Source: Shewanella loihica PV-4 (lineage in GTDB: Bacteria > Pseudomonadota > Gammaproteobacteria > Enterobacterales > Shewanellaceae). Taken from it: a DNA stretch of 64,000 nt. Positions within the stretch are counted from its first letter, which is position 1. Every line of letters starts with the position of its first letter. This document shows, piece by piece, positions 1-8,408 of the stretch. The stretch spans positions 2,046,001 to 2,110,000 of the forward strand of contig NC_009092.1 of the NCBI RefSeq assembly GCF_000016065.1, in the 5' to 3' direction. Below the pieces are notes generated by a model, which was not told where the DNA came from, ran no database searches, and saw only the letters and a list, made by a program, of their open reading frames with translations. Made by a program: the position numbers and the translations under genes.

Positions 1-161
1 CGCAGGCCGATATTATCTATGTCACTGGCGGTACGGCCAAGAGCCCGGCAATTTACCAGAAGATTGCCCAGATGTATCCTGAGACTGAGATAGTGGTCGG
101 TGACCACTTTGGCAGTGTGACCGCCGGACTAACCCGCTGGGCGCAGAAGGTATTTGGCTAA
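1..161 (+). CDS. yegD: Hsp70-family chaperone YegD-like, C-terminal end (partial)
   Basis: Only the last 52 codons lie in the window; the reading frame starts at base 3 and ends in TAA at 159-161. The visible peptide contains the nucleotide-binding signature VTGGTAKSPAI and ends with HFGSVTAGLTRWAQKVFG. That glycine-rich phosphate motif followed by a DFGSVTAGLARWA-like tail is what the YegD branch of the Hsp70/actin-ATPase superfamily carries; YegD lacks the normal DnaK substrate-binding domain, and this protein also stops right after the ATPase domain. The cellular role of YegD is not settled. Identification rests on a short fragment but the motif match is good. Confidence 0.75.
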   Translation, partial: QADIIYVTGGTAKSPAIYQKIAQMYPETEIVVGDHFGSVTAGLTRWAQKVFG

Positions 162-234
162 CGCAATAAGGTGTTAGGCCGTCAAGGCAATAAGACCATA
201 AAGCAACGAGATAACAAGGTAACAAGGAATGAAG

Positions 235-726
235 ATGAAAGCTTGGATTGGAATCATGTTTGCCGCAGCAACAAGCCTGCTGGCGGGCTGCGGCGATGAT
301 GTGGGCAAAGTGAGCCTGGGGGTCTTTACCACCAAGGATGTGATTATCGAGGCCAGGCAAGATCCTAAGATCCCCGGCGTGACCTGTCATATCAGTCGTA
401 TCGAGGCGAATCTAGACTTTGCCGATCCGTCGGATATGGGGATCGCCTGTCGTCAGACAGGGCCGATTTTGCCTGCGGATCTCGCCAATATCGACAAGAG
501 CCACGGCGGCGAGGTGGTGTTTAAGGCTTCACTGAGTATCTTGTTCAAATCCCTCAAGGTGAGACGCATCTATGACGTCGACAGCCAGACGCTGATCTAT
601 CTCTCATACTCCACCAAGGAGACAGATGGCAGCCATAAGCACAGCCTGTCGACCGTGCCCCTGTACGGCACCCAGGCCTGGCAAGCGCCTGCGGCGCAAA
701 ACGGAGAGCCAGCGGCTAAGAACTGA
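235..726 (+). CDS. creA: CreA family lipoprotein
   Basis: Small exported protein of the CreA family, whose function is unknown. The N-terminus is a lipoprotein signal: positive start, hydrophobic stretch and lipobox LLAGC, so the Cys should be lipidated and the protein membrane-anchored. The rest matches CreA in order: a VIIEA-x-DP segment, VTCHISR, the second Cys in GIACRQTGPI, then GEVVFKASLSILFKSLKVRRIYD and LIYLSYS. The AAGGA at 224-228 sits about six bases before the ATG at 235 and too close to the ATG at 229, so I prefer 235 (163 residues). The last codons (EPAAKN-stop) belong to a 21-bp tandem repeat that continues beyond the stop codon. It is followed by a bidirectional terminator shared with the convergent metC. 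Confidence 0.88.
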   Translation: MKAWIGIMFAAATSLLAGCGDDVGKVSLGVFTTKDVIIEARQDPKIPGVTCHISRIEANLDFADPSDMGIACRQTGPILPADLANIDKSHGGEVVFKASLSILFKSLKVRRIYDVDSQTLIYLSYSTKETDGSHKHSLSTVPLYGTQAWQAPAAQNGEPAAKN

Positions 727-768
727 GCGCCAGCGGCTAAGAGCTGAGAGTCAGCGGCAAAAAATTGA
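706..768. repeat. 21-bp tandem repeat x3 overlapping the creA stop codon
   Basis: Three consecutive 21-bp units at 706-726, 727-747 and 748-768. All share CAGCGGC-AA and each ends in TGA; the first unit contains the creA stop. In the creA frame the units read EPAAKN-stop, APAAKS-stop and ESAAKN-stop. A fourth, weaker echo (GCGCCAGCGGCT) occurs near 790-802. Confidence 0.85.
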
Positions 769-843
769 TTGCAAGCAGCGCCAAACGGAGCGCCAGCGGC
801 TCATTAACGTGAATCGGAAAAACCTGCAGCTAATCAAAACAAA

Positions 844-874
844 GAAAACGCCGTCATCTGACGGTGTTTTTTTA
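844..874. terminator. Bidirectional rho-independent terminator between creA and metC
   Basis: Stem ACGCCGTC / GACGGTGT with a four-base loop (about 848-867), preceded by an A-rich run and followed by eight T, so it can stop transcription from both convergent genes. Confidence 0.8.
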
Positions 875-905
875 TGGGAATCCTCTGCCTTATTCAGGTG
901 AGGCG

Positions 906-2093
906 CTAGTCGCTCTGGCCATCCAATACCGCGTTGTAGCGGGCGAAGCCGGCCTCGAGATCTTTGATGAGATCTTCAGGATTTTCCAGGCCCACATGCA
1001 GGCGGATCAGCGGCTTGCTGCTGTCCCACTGGGTGGCGGTGCGCAGTTTGTCGATACCGAAGACCCCCAGGATCAGGCTCTCGTAGCCACCCCAGGAGAA
1101 GCCCATCTTGAAGTGGTCCATGCCTTCGACGAAGGCGGTGATCGCCTTGATGTTGCCGCGTTTGAGCACGAAGGAGAAGAGGCCGTTGGAGGCGCTGAAA
1201 TCCCGTTTGAAGAACTCATGTCCGGGGCAGGAGGCAAAGGCGGGGTGGCGCAGATGATCCACCTCTGGGCGTGTGGCCAGCAAGTTGGCGACCTCTAGGC
1301 CATTCTTCTCATGCTGCGCCATACGCACGCCCAGGGTGCGTAGGCCGCGACTGGCGAGATAGATATCGTCCGCCGAGGTGCATTGGCCCATGAGGTAGCT
1401 ATTTTCCCTGAGCTGGTCCCAATGAGCCTGGTTGGCGGTGGCGGTTCCCAGCATCACATCCGAGTGACCGACGATATATTTGGTCGCCGCCTGGATCGAA
1501 ATATCCACGCCAAGCTCGAAGGGGCGGCAGTTGATGGGTGAGGCCCAAGTGTTATCCAGCATGACCACCAGATTGTGGCGATGGGCGATGGCGCTCAGGG
1601 TCGGCACGTCCTGCACTTCTAGCGTGATGGAGCCGGGAGATTCGAGAAACAGTACCTTGGTATTGGGGCGGATAAGCGCCTCTATGCCATCACCTATGAG
1701 GGGATCATAGTAAGTGGTCTCTATGCCGAAGCCCTTGAGTAGCTTGTCGCACAGATCCCGAGTAGGTTCATAGGCGGTATCGACCATCAGCAGATGATCG
1801 CCCGCCTTGAGGAAGGAGAGCAGGGCGCCTGAGATGGCCGCCGAACCTGAAGGGTAGAGGGCGGTGCCTACGCCGCCTTCGAGTTCGGCGATGGCCGCCT
1901 GGAAGGCAAAGTGGGTTGGGGTGCCGCGGCGACCATAGAACATCGCGCCATTGGCGCGGTTCTTGGTGGCATGACGCATATCCTCTATGGTGTCGAACAC
2001 CACTGTGGAGGCGCGAAATACCGGCGGGTTGATCACCCCCTTGCTCCATTTCTTGTCGCGGCCGACGCTGACTATCTTGGTCTCTTTTTTCAT
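906..2093 (-). CDS. metC: Cystathionine beta-lyase
   Basis: PLP enzyme of the Cys/Met metabolism family that cleaves cystathionine to homocysteine, pyruvate and ammonia in methionine synthesis; cytoplasmic. Visible hallmarks: the N-terminal VNPPV-like segment (INPPVFRAST), the YGRRGTPT motif, phosphate-binding LYPSGSAAISGAL, the LDNTWASP segment carrying the PLP-ring Asp, and the PLP lysine in SIQAATKYIVGHSDVMLG. The ATG at 2093 gives 395 residues, the length of E. coli MetC; an in-frame TTG at 2114 would add seven residues and has no better ribosome site. MetC and the related beta- and gamma-synthases share the fold, but the TWASP and KYIVGHSD context favours MetC. Confidence 0.92.
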   Translation of the reverse strand: MKKETKIVSVGRDKKWSKGVINPPVFRASTVVFDTIEDMRHATKNRANGAMFYGRRGTPTHFAFQAAIAELEGGVGTALYPSGSAAISGALLSFLKAGDHLLMVDTAYEPTRDLCDKLLKGFGIETTYYDPLIGDGIEALIRPNTKVLFLESPGSITLEVQDVPTLSAIAHRHNLVVMLDNTWASPINCRPFELGVDISIQAATKYIVGHSDVMLGTATANQAHWDQLRENSYLMGQCTSADDIYLASRGLRTLGVRMAQHEKNGLEVANLLATRPEVDHLRHPAFASCPGHEFFKRDFSASNGLFSFVLKRGNIKAITAFVEGMDHFKMGFSWGGYESLILGVFGIDKLRTATQWDSSKPLIRLHVGLENPEDLIKDLEAGFARYNAVLDGQSD

Positions 2094-2196
2094 CCCATAC
2101 TCTCGTGTTGGCAACTCAATGCAGCCATCTTAACATCTATACGGCTAAATGAAAGTGAGATTTATTGGAGTGGTTTTCCTTTTAGCGTGGAGGTTA

Positions 2197-4368
2197 CTAC
2201 GCCTCCAGCGGTAGACGGATATGGATAACCACGCCGGTGGCCTGGCCATCCTGCATCAGGTTCTCTGCGCGTATGCTGCCCTTGTGAAAATCGGTGATCA
2301 AGCGGGCGATATAGAGGCCGAGACCCAGGTGAGGCTTGTCCTGCGCCTTCTGGGCGCGCACAGACACCATGGACTCGAAGATCTGCTCGCCCATGTTGGC
2401 GGGCAGCGAAGGCCCCAGGTTACTGACACTCAGCAATGCCTGACGCCCCTTGGCCTTGAGTGACACCTTAATCGGCGTATCGCTCTGGCTGAACTCGATG
2501 GCGTTGGCGATCAGCTTGTCCATCAGCTGGGCGATATACTCAGGCACGCCTCGCATGGTCATGGGCTCCTTGTCTATCTCTAGCTCAAATACCTGATTGG
2601 CATAGGTCATTTGATAGCCCTGCATACACCCTGAGATCACCTTGGAGAGGGGGAAGTTGTCCACCTCGGCGTCGGTTAGCGCCTCTTCGAGACGGGTGGC
2701 CTCGCTCATGTTGTTGAGGATCATGTTGAGGCGGCTCACCCCTTCGTGGGCGCGGTCTACATACTTCTGATGTTGCGGCGGCAGATCCTGGCTGTTGAGG
2801 TGCTCGAGTGACGAGCGCACCACGGCAACCGGCGTGCGCAGCTCATGTCCAAGGCGCGACGACATGTTCTCCAGATAGTGGGTATATTGGCTCAGTCGGC
2901 CGACTATGCTGGCGAAACTGCGGCTGAGATCGCCTATTTCGTCGCGCACCTTAGAGCCGACAATCGCCTTTCTGATCCGCCCCTGGCTGTCGATCGCCTG
3001 CTCGGCATCGTCCCTCAGCTTACGGATACGGCTGGAGATGCTGGAGGCGAAGAAGAAGAGCGCTAGTGTGCCCATGCTCATCACGGTCAGGATCACGTTA
3101 AACAGTTTCTCCAGCGCCTTGTTGCGCAGGGTGCGAATGCCGTGGGTGGTCTCCTCGGCGATCACCACGCCCATCACGGTATCGTCGATCCAGATGGGGC
3201 TGGCGGCGGCCAGGATCACCGCCTTGCCATCTGGGCTGAGGCGCCAGGTGGAGCCAAACTGACCGGCCAGGGCCTTGCGGATATGGCTGCCCTCCAGCAC
3301 GGTAGAGTCTTTCAACGAGTCGACAAAGTGCTTCGGTGGCGTAGTCAAAATGCGATAGTAGAGCGGGTGCAGGAACTGCTGCTTGAAGCGGCCCCAGAAG
3401 GTGTCTGGTGTCTGCTCGGTTGCCGTCTGCGCCCATACATTGGTGCTGCTGTAGATATCGCCGGATTTTGCCAGTACCCGGCCGTGGCGATCCACCACCC
3501 AGATCCGTGAGCTGTTGTGGCTCATCCCCTTGATGATGCTCTCAATCTCCGGCGAAGGCACCAGTACAGTCCCCAGCTTGGTAACATCATCCGTAGCCGA
3601 GGTGCCGACGATCGCCTCGACGTTACGCGCCTTTCTGTCGTTAACATCGACGATGGCAAAGCCCAGCTTGCTACCCACCATCTCCAGCGGCATCCTCAGT
3701 TCGATATTGTAGCCTTTCTCTGTCTTCAGCCATTTGCCTTGGATGCGCACCTCAGGGGTGACAGGCTGGGACTTACGGGGATCGGCAGGTAGCTCGAAGG
3801 CGCTGATCCAGCCGTCGCGTATGGTGGCGACGATATAACGGCGAAACTGGCCGTCGGGCGCTAGGGTAGCGATGGCCAGGTGATCGTTGTTGTCGATGCG
3901 CAGGCTGTTGGTGCCGCGGTAGATCACCTTAGGATCTGTCACCTCGAAATAGCCATAGAGGTAGCCGGCATACTTGCCCACCATATGGGTGAAACTGATA
4001 TTGAGTGGCTTGCCGTCATCGGCCTTAAACAGCTGGTGATCGGCGCCATAGGTCACCGCGCGGTGACGGTTTGAGGCCCATTCGCCCAGCTTGCCATCCA
4101 GATGGATAGGGCCGGTCAAGGGATAGGCGTAGAGATCCCGCCCCTTTTTTACCTGTGACAAGAAGCTCGCCTGCTTGTCGAACAGCTTGGGTCGTTCATG
4201 CAGGGCGGTGGCCAAGGCCTGGGTGGTGCCTTCCAGTGTCTTTTCCTGGCCGTGGCGCAGGTATTTCTCCATCTCCCACACATATTGATAGCCAAGCCAA
4301 GGCAGGCAGAGCAGGAACAGGGAGAGTACGGCGACCTTAGTGCGCAGGCCGATGGGCAGATTAAACAT
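2197..4368 (-). CDS. pdsS: Dedicated sortase system histidine kinase (PdsS-like)
   Basis: Membrane sensor kinase of about 723 residues from the ATG at 4368 (longer upstream reading is unlikely). Order: transmembrane helix near residues 11-26; a large extracytoplasmic region to about 420; second helix near 423-444; HAMP-like linker; HisKA box with SSRLGHELRTPVAVVRS (phospho-acceptor His near 508); HATPase with N box LIANAIEFSQ and G box LGLGLYIARL. The periplasmic part at about 90-245 has the pattern LDGKLGEW, then FEVTD, LRIDNNDHL, then ELRMPLEMVGSKLGFAIVDVND, which resembles family 9 carbohydrate-binding/DOMON domains (inference). It ends two bases before pdsR, with which it forms an operon, and divergently faces the sortase genes. 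This arrangement is that of the family named proteobacterial dedicated sortase system histidine kinase. Confidence 0.87.
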   Translation of the reverse strand: MFNLPIGLRTKVAVLSLFLLCLPWLGYQYVWEMEKYLRHGQEKTLEGTTQALATALHERPKLFDKQASFLSQVKKGRDLYAYPLTGPIHLDGKLGEWASNRHRAVTYGADHQLFKADDGKPLNISFTHMVGKYAGYLYGYFEVTDPKVIYRGTNSLRIDNNDHLAIATLAPDGQFRRYIVATIRDGWISAFELPADPRKSQPVTPEVRIQGKWLKTEKGYNIELRMPLEMVGSKLGFAIVDVNDRKARNVEAIVGTSATDDVTKLGTVLVPSPEIESIIKGMSHNSSRIWVVDRHGRVLAKSGDIYSSTNVWAQTATEQTPDTFWGRFKQQFLHPLYYRILTTPPKHFVDSLKDSTVLEGSHIRKALAGQFGSTWRLSPDGKAVILAAASPIWIDDTVMGVVIAEETTHGIRTLRNKALEKLFNVILTVMSMGTLALFFFASSISSRIRKLRDDAEQAIDSQGRIRKAIVGSKVRDEIGDLSRSFASIVGRLSQYTHYLENMSSRLGHELRTPVAVVRSSLEHLNSQDLPPQHQKYVDRAHEGVSRLNMILNNMSEATRLEEALTDAEVDNFPLSKVISGCMQGYQMTYANQVFELEIDKEPMTMRGVPEYIAQLMDKLIANAIEFSQSDTPIKVSLKAKGRQALLSVSNLGPSLPANMGEQIFESMVSVRAQKAQDKPHLGLGLYIARLITDFHKGSIRAENLMQDGQATGVVIHIRLPLEA

Positions 4369-4370
4369 GC

Positions 4371-5063
4371 TTAGTCTTGGGTATCCCAGCGATAGCCCAT
4401 GCCGTAGACGGTATCGATACAATCGAATTCTGGGTCTTGGCTGATAAATTTCTTACGGATCCGCTTCACGTGGGAGGTGATGGTGCTGTCATCCACATAG
4501 ATCTTGGCGTCCTGCATCAGCGCCTGACGGCTACGCACATGGCCTGGGCGTTTGGCCAGGGCGTGTACCATCCAAAATTCGGTGACCGTCAGCTCAATAG
4601 GCTGCTGTTTCCAGTAGACCTGGATACGATTGACATCTATGGTCAGGTTGCCGTGCTCTATCATGCCATCTTGAGGATTGGCGCCATTTTGGATGTCCGA
4701 GCGTCGAAATAGCGCGGCGAGGCGAGCGATCAGATGGGGGAAGCTGACATCTTTGCTCAGATAGTCGTCGGCGCCCAGTCTCAAGCCGCAGACGGTGTCG
4801 AAGTCACTGTCTCTGGCGGTCAGAAAGATGATAGGCAGGGTGTTCGACATGGCTCTGAGTGACTGGCACAGGGTAAAGCCGCCATCTATCTCATCTTCTA
4901 GGCCGATGTCGATGATCGCTAAGTCAGGCAGACGCGTGTTGAAGGCCTCCATGGCGCTGGGGCGGTTGGCGTACGCCTGCACAAAGTAGCCTTGCTGCTG
5001 CAGCACCTCTTTGTAGTTTTCGCGGATAGCCGCCTCATCTTCCACTATTGCAATACGCTTCAT
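4371..5063 (-). CDS. pdsR: Dedicated sortase system response regulator (PdsR-like, OmpR family)
   Basis: Two-component response regulator, 230 residues from the ATG at 5063 (MKRIAIVEDE). Receiver domain: acidic pocket VEDE, phospho-acceptor Asp52 in LAIIDIG, Thr82 in FLTAR and Lys104 in YLSKD. The C-terminal half is a winged-helix DNA-binding domain of the OmpR/PhoB type, with IELTVTEFWMVHALAKRPG, SRQALMQ, TSHVKRIRKKF and a terminal YGMGYRW. It is the first gene of a leftward operon with pdsS and starts 219 bp from the divergent pdsO; the likely targets are the promoters in that gap, by analogy with other divergent two-component loci. Confidence 0.9.
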   Translation of the reverse strand: MKRIAIVEDEAAIRENYKEVLQQQGYFVQAYANRPSAMEAFNTRLPDLAIIDIGLEDEIDGGFTLCQSLRAMSNTLPIIFLTARDSDFDTVCGLRLGADDYLSKDVSFPHLIARLAALFRRSDIQNGANPQDGMIEHGNLTIDVNRIQVYWKQQPIELTVTEFWMVHALAKRPGHVRSRQALMQDAKIYVDDSTITSHVKRIRKKFISQDPEFDCIDTVYGMGYRWDTQD

Positions 5064-5282
5064 GATCCATCCATTACAGCTTAGGGTTTCTGGAGTGTGA
5101 CTATACAGCAAAATACCCGGGAGAAAAGTGGCCCGGGGTAAAAGCCATTTTCTTGCCACATTTGGTCTGCGCATCGTCATTTTTGCACCCCGGACTTGCC
5201 ATTTCACTCAGGTTTAATGACCTCATCGACAGGAACCACAGGGTTCTTATTCACCAATCCATGTCAACTTGAGGATTTTCCC
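5064..5282. promoter_or_regulatory. Divergent control region between pdsR and pdsO
   Basis: A 219-bp non-coding gap holding the start-proximal DNA of two divergent operons, so promoters for both must lie here or nearby. I see a GC-rich imperfect inverted repeat around CCCGGGAGAAAAGTGGCCCGGG (two halves, 5117-5138) that could be a binding site. A ribosome site (TTGAGGA) precedes the pdsO ATG at 5283. No clear pair of -35/-10 elements stands out. Confidence 0.45.
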
Positions 5283-6038
5283 ATGAAGAAGCAGATCATT
5301 GCCGCATTTATCAGTGTTTCGTTATTTGGCAGCTCAATGGCTTTCGCTGCCCCCGCAACTCAAGCGACTCAAAGTACAAACAACAGCTCGGCCGATGAAG
5401 AGGCGCTTATCGGTGTGGGCTCTGGAATAGTGCTGGGCGCCGTGGTTGCGGGTCCTGTGGGGGCCATTATCGGCGCCTTCACCGGCGGCATGATAGGCCA
5501 GACGGTGGCCAACGACAGCGAGATCAAACAGCAGCAGGCCACGTTAGCTGAGCAGGAGAGCCGCATGATGGCGCTCAAGCAGCAAAATGAGGCGCTGCTG
5601 ACGGTGCAGCAGGAGTATCAAGAGGCCAAGGTGGAACTGGCACAGCTTAGACAGCATCAGGGCACCCGTTTGGAAGAGCTGGCCCTGGGGCTCAACGTCC
5701 AGTTTAAGACGGGCTCATCTACCGTCGAGCCGCACTTTCAGAGCCAGCTCAACGAGGTGGCCGATGCCATGGCGATCTCGCCGCAGCTGAAATTAGATCT
5801 CACCGGTTACGCCGATCGCCGCGGTGACAGCAGTTACAACCAGGCCCTGTCAGAGCAGCGCGTGGCCGAGGTGAGAAGTTACCTGGTATCTAAAGGCGTG
5901 GATGAGGCCAGGCTCGATGCCAAGGCCTATGGTGCCAGCGCGCCGGTGAAGGATGAGCAGAGCTTCGAAAATGACTTCTTTGATCGCCGCGTCACCATCA
6001 AGTTGCTGCCTGGCGATACCGCCCTGGCATCTAACTAG
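5283..6038 (+). CDS. pdsO: Sortase-associated OmpA-like protein (PdsO-like)
   Basis: Exported protein of 251 residues. Signal peptide at 1-22 ending AMAFA; a glycine-rich hydrophobic segment (about 43-76, VGSGIVLGAVVAG then GAIIGAFTGGMIGQ) like a glycine zipper that could insert in a membrane; a coiled coil rich in Gln/Glu at about 78-125; then an OmpA C-terminal peptidoglycan-binding domain at about 135-245, with GYADRRGDSSYNQALSEQR and a terminal FDRRVTI. The ATG at 5283 is chosen because it begins the signal peptide; the frame is open further upstream without one. It is the first gene of the rightward sortase operon and matches the family defined only by its presence beside class GN sortases. 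It may tether the system to peptidoglycan (inference). Confidence 0.87.
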   Translation: MKKQIIAAFISVSLFGSSMAFAAPATQATQSTNNSSADEEALIGVGSGIVLGAVVAGPVGAIIGAFTGGMIGQTVANDSEIKQQQATLAEQESRMMALKQQNEALLTVQQEYQEAKVELAQLRQHQGTRLEELALGLNVQFKTGSSTVEPHFQSQLNEVADAMAISPQLKLDLTGYADRRGDSSYNQALSEQRVAEVRSYLVSKGVDEARLDAKAYGASAPVKDEQSFENDFFDRRVTIKLLPGDTALASN

Positions 6039-6077
6039 ATCCCGCACCATAAAGCAACGCGTAAAAGGAGAAGTAAG

Positions 6078-8408
6078 ATGTTGCCACGCCCGCGTCTCAG
6101 GATGAACCAGACCGACCTTTGCCCCCCGAGGGGGGCGCTTTTTTCTCGCCAGCGTCTGGTGATCGCCGCCTTGGTGTTCAGCGTCAGCGCAATTGGCTCG
6201 ACGACGCCGGCCTTCGGGCGCATGGGTCAACCGGCCGGCGTCAATGTGACGGCTGCCAAATATGGTGAGCAGCTGCACCATTTCGATCTGCCCGCCGCCG
6301 ATGAGCCCACCTTAGGCCAGGGTGTGCTCGAGTATCGCTTAGATGGCGTTCAGCTAACTAGCGAGTTGCCTGCTACGGCGCTTGCCGTGGATACCCAGGT
6401 GCAGATGAACATCTCTGGTTGGATCAACCGGGTGTCGGTAAAGCAGGTGTTTGTGAACGACAGCGAGCATTGGCTCAATGGCCGCTATCAATTTCCGCTG
6501 CCTCATGATGCGGCGGTAGACAGCCTCAAGCTGCATATCGGCCAGCGGGTGATAATCGGTGAGATCCAACCTAAGGCTGTGGCGAGGCAAACCTTCGAAC
6601 AGGCCAAGGCCAGCGGCAAGAAGGCCAGCCTGGTGAGTCAGCAAAGACCCAACATCTTCACCTCAGAGGTGGCGAACCTGGGCCCGGGCGAGGCACTGGT
6701 GGTGGAGATCGCCTATCAGCAGCAGGTGCGTTATCAAGATGGCGAGTTCAGCCTGCGCTTTCCAACGGCTATCACCCCGAGATATTTTCCCAAGGGGCAG
6801 GTTCCAGACTTAGAACAAGCATCAGTTAACGATATACAAGGACTTAACGTCCTGAATGAGAGCACGCAGAGTGACGAGCAGAAGCTCTATCTGGATGTGG
6901 TACTGGATGCTGGCATGGCCATCAGCCGACTGGAGACCCCCTATCATCAGATGCGCCAGACCCAGCTTGGCGGCACTAAGATAGGGCTCAATCTCACAGC
7001 CAACCTGCGACCCGATCGCGACTTTCTGCTTAAATGGCGCCCGCTGCTTGCCGAGCAGCCAAGCGCCGTGATGTTTGCTCAGCTAGGCAAGACACATGAG
7101 TTCAAGACTCATGAATTCAAGAATGAAGAATCTCTTGCATCTTCACAGGCTCACAATGATCAGGTGGTGAGCGAAGCGAATCACCCAGCCGAGGCGCAAG
7201 CGAGTGATAAAGAGGCGAAGGACAGCTACGCCCTGGTGATGCTGATGCCTCCCCAGGACAAGGCGAGGGTGCGCCTGCCAAGAGAGCTTACACTGGTGAT
7301 AGACACCTCGGGCTCAATGACGGGAGATTCGATCGCCCAGGCCAAGTCGGCCATCTTAAACGCCTTAGCCGGTCTTGGCAGCCAGGATACCTTCAATGTG
7401 ATCGCCTTTGACAGCAGCGTGCGCAGCCTGTCACCGGTGGCCTTGTCAGCCACTGCGGCCAATTTGGGCAAGGCCAATCTGTTCGTGCAGAGCCTGGAGG
7501 CCGATGGCGGCACAGAGATGGCCCCGGCGCTGCTGCGGGCCTTGAGTCAGCCAGAATCTGGCGTGTCGTCCATCTCATCGGCCGTAAAACCTGAGCGTTT
7601 GAAGCAGGTGGTATTTATCACAGACGGCGCCGTGGGCAACGAGGCCTCACTGTTTGCGCTGATCGCCGCCAATATCGGCCGCCAGCGGCTGTTTACCGTG
7701 GGCATAGGTGCTGCGCCTAACGGCTACTTTATGGAGCGCGCGGCCAGGGCGGGACGGGGCACTTACACCTATGTGGGCAAGATAAGCGAGGTGGATGCCA
7801 AGATAGGTGAGCTGTTGGAGAAGATTGAATCGCCGCAGATCAGCGATGTAACCCTGACCTTAGATGATGGCTCGATTCCCGATTACTGGCCGGTGCAGAT
7901 AGGCGATCTCTATGCCCATGAGCCGATCATGGTGGCACTGAGACTCACGCCCGCACAGAGATCGCGCAGCGATGCCCTGATCATTTCGGGCGATCTCGAT
8001 GGCAAGAACTGGCAACGTCGCCTGGCCTTGACGGGGGGCGATAAGCCCAGGGGGATAGATCTTATTTGGGCGCGAAATCAGATAGCGAGCCTGCAGCTAA
8101 GTAAAAACGCCAAGAATCAGGCGGCGATAAAAGAGAGCGTGACCCGATTGGCGATGGATTATCACCTGGTCAGCCCCTATACCAGCCTGGTGGCTGTGGA
8201 TAGAACGCCATCACGCCCCGAGGCTATGGATGCCATGGAACTGTTTAAACCGGCACCTATGCCGATGCAAAATCAGTGGCCGCAGACCGCCACCGAGAGT
8301 CGTCTCTACTTGGCACTGGGCGCCATGATGCTGCTGCTGATCGGCGCCTATTGGGTGAGTTATCTGCCTTGTCTGCGCGGGCTTTGGCGCAGACGCTTGG
8401 AGGCCTGA
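6078..8408 (+). CDS. Marine proteobacterial sortase target protein (VIT and vWA domains)
   Basis: Large secreted protein of 776 residues and the presumed sole substrate of the adjacent sortase. Order: N-terminal signal anchor around 24-44 ending in TTPAFG; VIT domain around 65-220 (LNGRYQFPLPHDAAVDSL and related text); von Willebrand A domain from about 400 with the metal site D409-T-S411-G-S413 and later FITDGAVGNE; C-terminal sorting signal WPQTA at 734-738, hydrophobic helix about 744-762 and basic end RRRLEA. A short direct repeat KTHEF occurs twice around residue 340. Strong ribosome site AAAGGAG at 6065-6070. It overlaps the sortase gene by one base. A hairpin followed by six T lies inside codons 14-23, listed separately. 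Confidence 0.9.
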   Translation: MLPRPRLRMNQTDLCPPRGALFSRQRLVIAALVFSVSAIGSTTPAFGRMGQPAGVNVTAAKYGEQLHHFDLPAADEPTLGQGVLEYRLDGVQLTSELPATALAVDTQVQMNISGWINRVSVKQVFVNDSEHWLNGRYQFPLPHDAAVDSLKLHIGQRVIIGEIQPKAVARQTFEQAKASGKKASLVSQQRPNIFTSEVANLGPGEALVVEIAYQQQVRYQDGEFSLRFPTAITPRYFPKGQVPDLEQASVNDIQGLNVLNESTQSDEQKLYLDVVLDAGMAISRLETPYHQMRQTQLGGTKIGLNLTANLRPDRDFLLKWRPLLAEQPSAVMFAQLGKTHEFKTHEFKNEESLASSQAHNDQVVSEANHPAEAQASDKEAKDSYALVMLMPPQDKARVRLPRELTLVIDTSGSMTGDSIAQAKSAILNALAGLGSQDTFNVIAFDSSVRSLSPVALSATAANLGKANLFVQSLEADGGTEMAPALLRALSQPESGVSSISSAVKPERLKQVVFITDGAVGNEASLFALIAANIGRQRLFTVGIGAAPNGYFMERAARAGRGTYTYVGKISEVDAKIGELLEKIESPQISDVTLTLDDGSIPDYWPVQIGDLYAHEPIMVALRLTPAQRSRSDALIISGDLDGKNWQRRLALTGGDKPRGIDLIWARNQIASLQLSKNAKNQAAIKESVTRLAMDYHLVSPYTSLVAVDRTPSRPEAMDAMELFKPAPMPMQNQWPQTATESRLYLALGAMMLLLIGAYWVSYLPCLRGLWRRRLEA
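6119..6146 (+). terminator. Terminator-like hairpin inside the 5' end of the sortase-target gene
   Basis: GCCCCCC (6121-6127) pairs with GGGGGGC (6130-6136), with at most a four-base loop, followed after two bases by TTTTTT (6139-6144). It has the form of an intrinsic terminator but lies 40-65 bases into the reading frame of the sortase target. It could be the terminator of pdsO, or an attenuator relieved by translating ribosomes; nothing in the sequence decides which. Confidence 0.6.

Noticed and set aside
864..1298. 144-residue ORF antisense to metC
   Set aside because: metC is complete with all PLP motifs on the other strand and the ORF begins inside the terminator.
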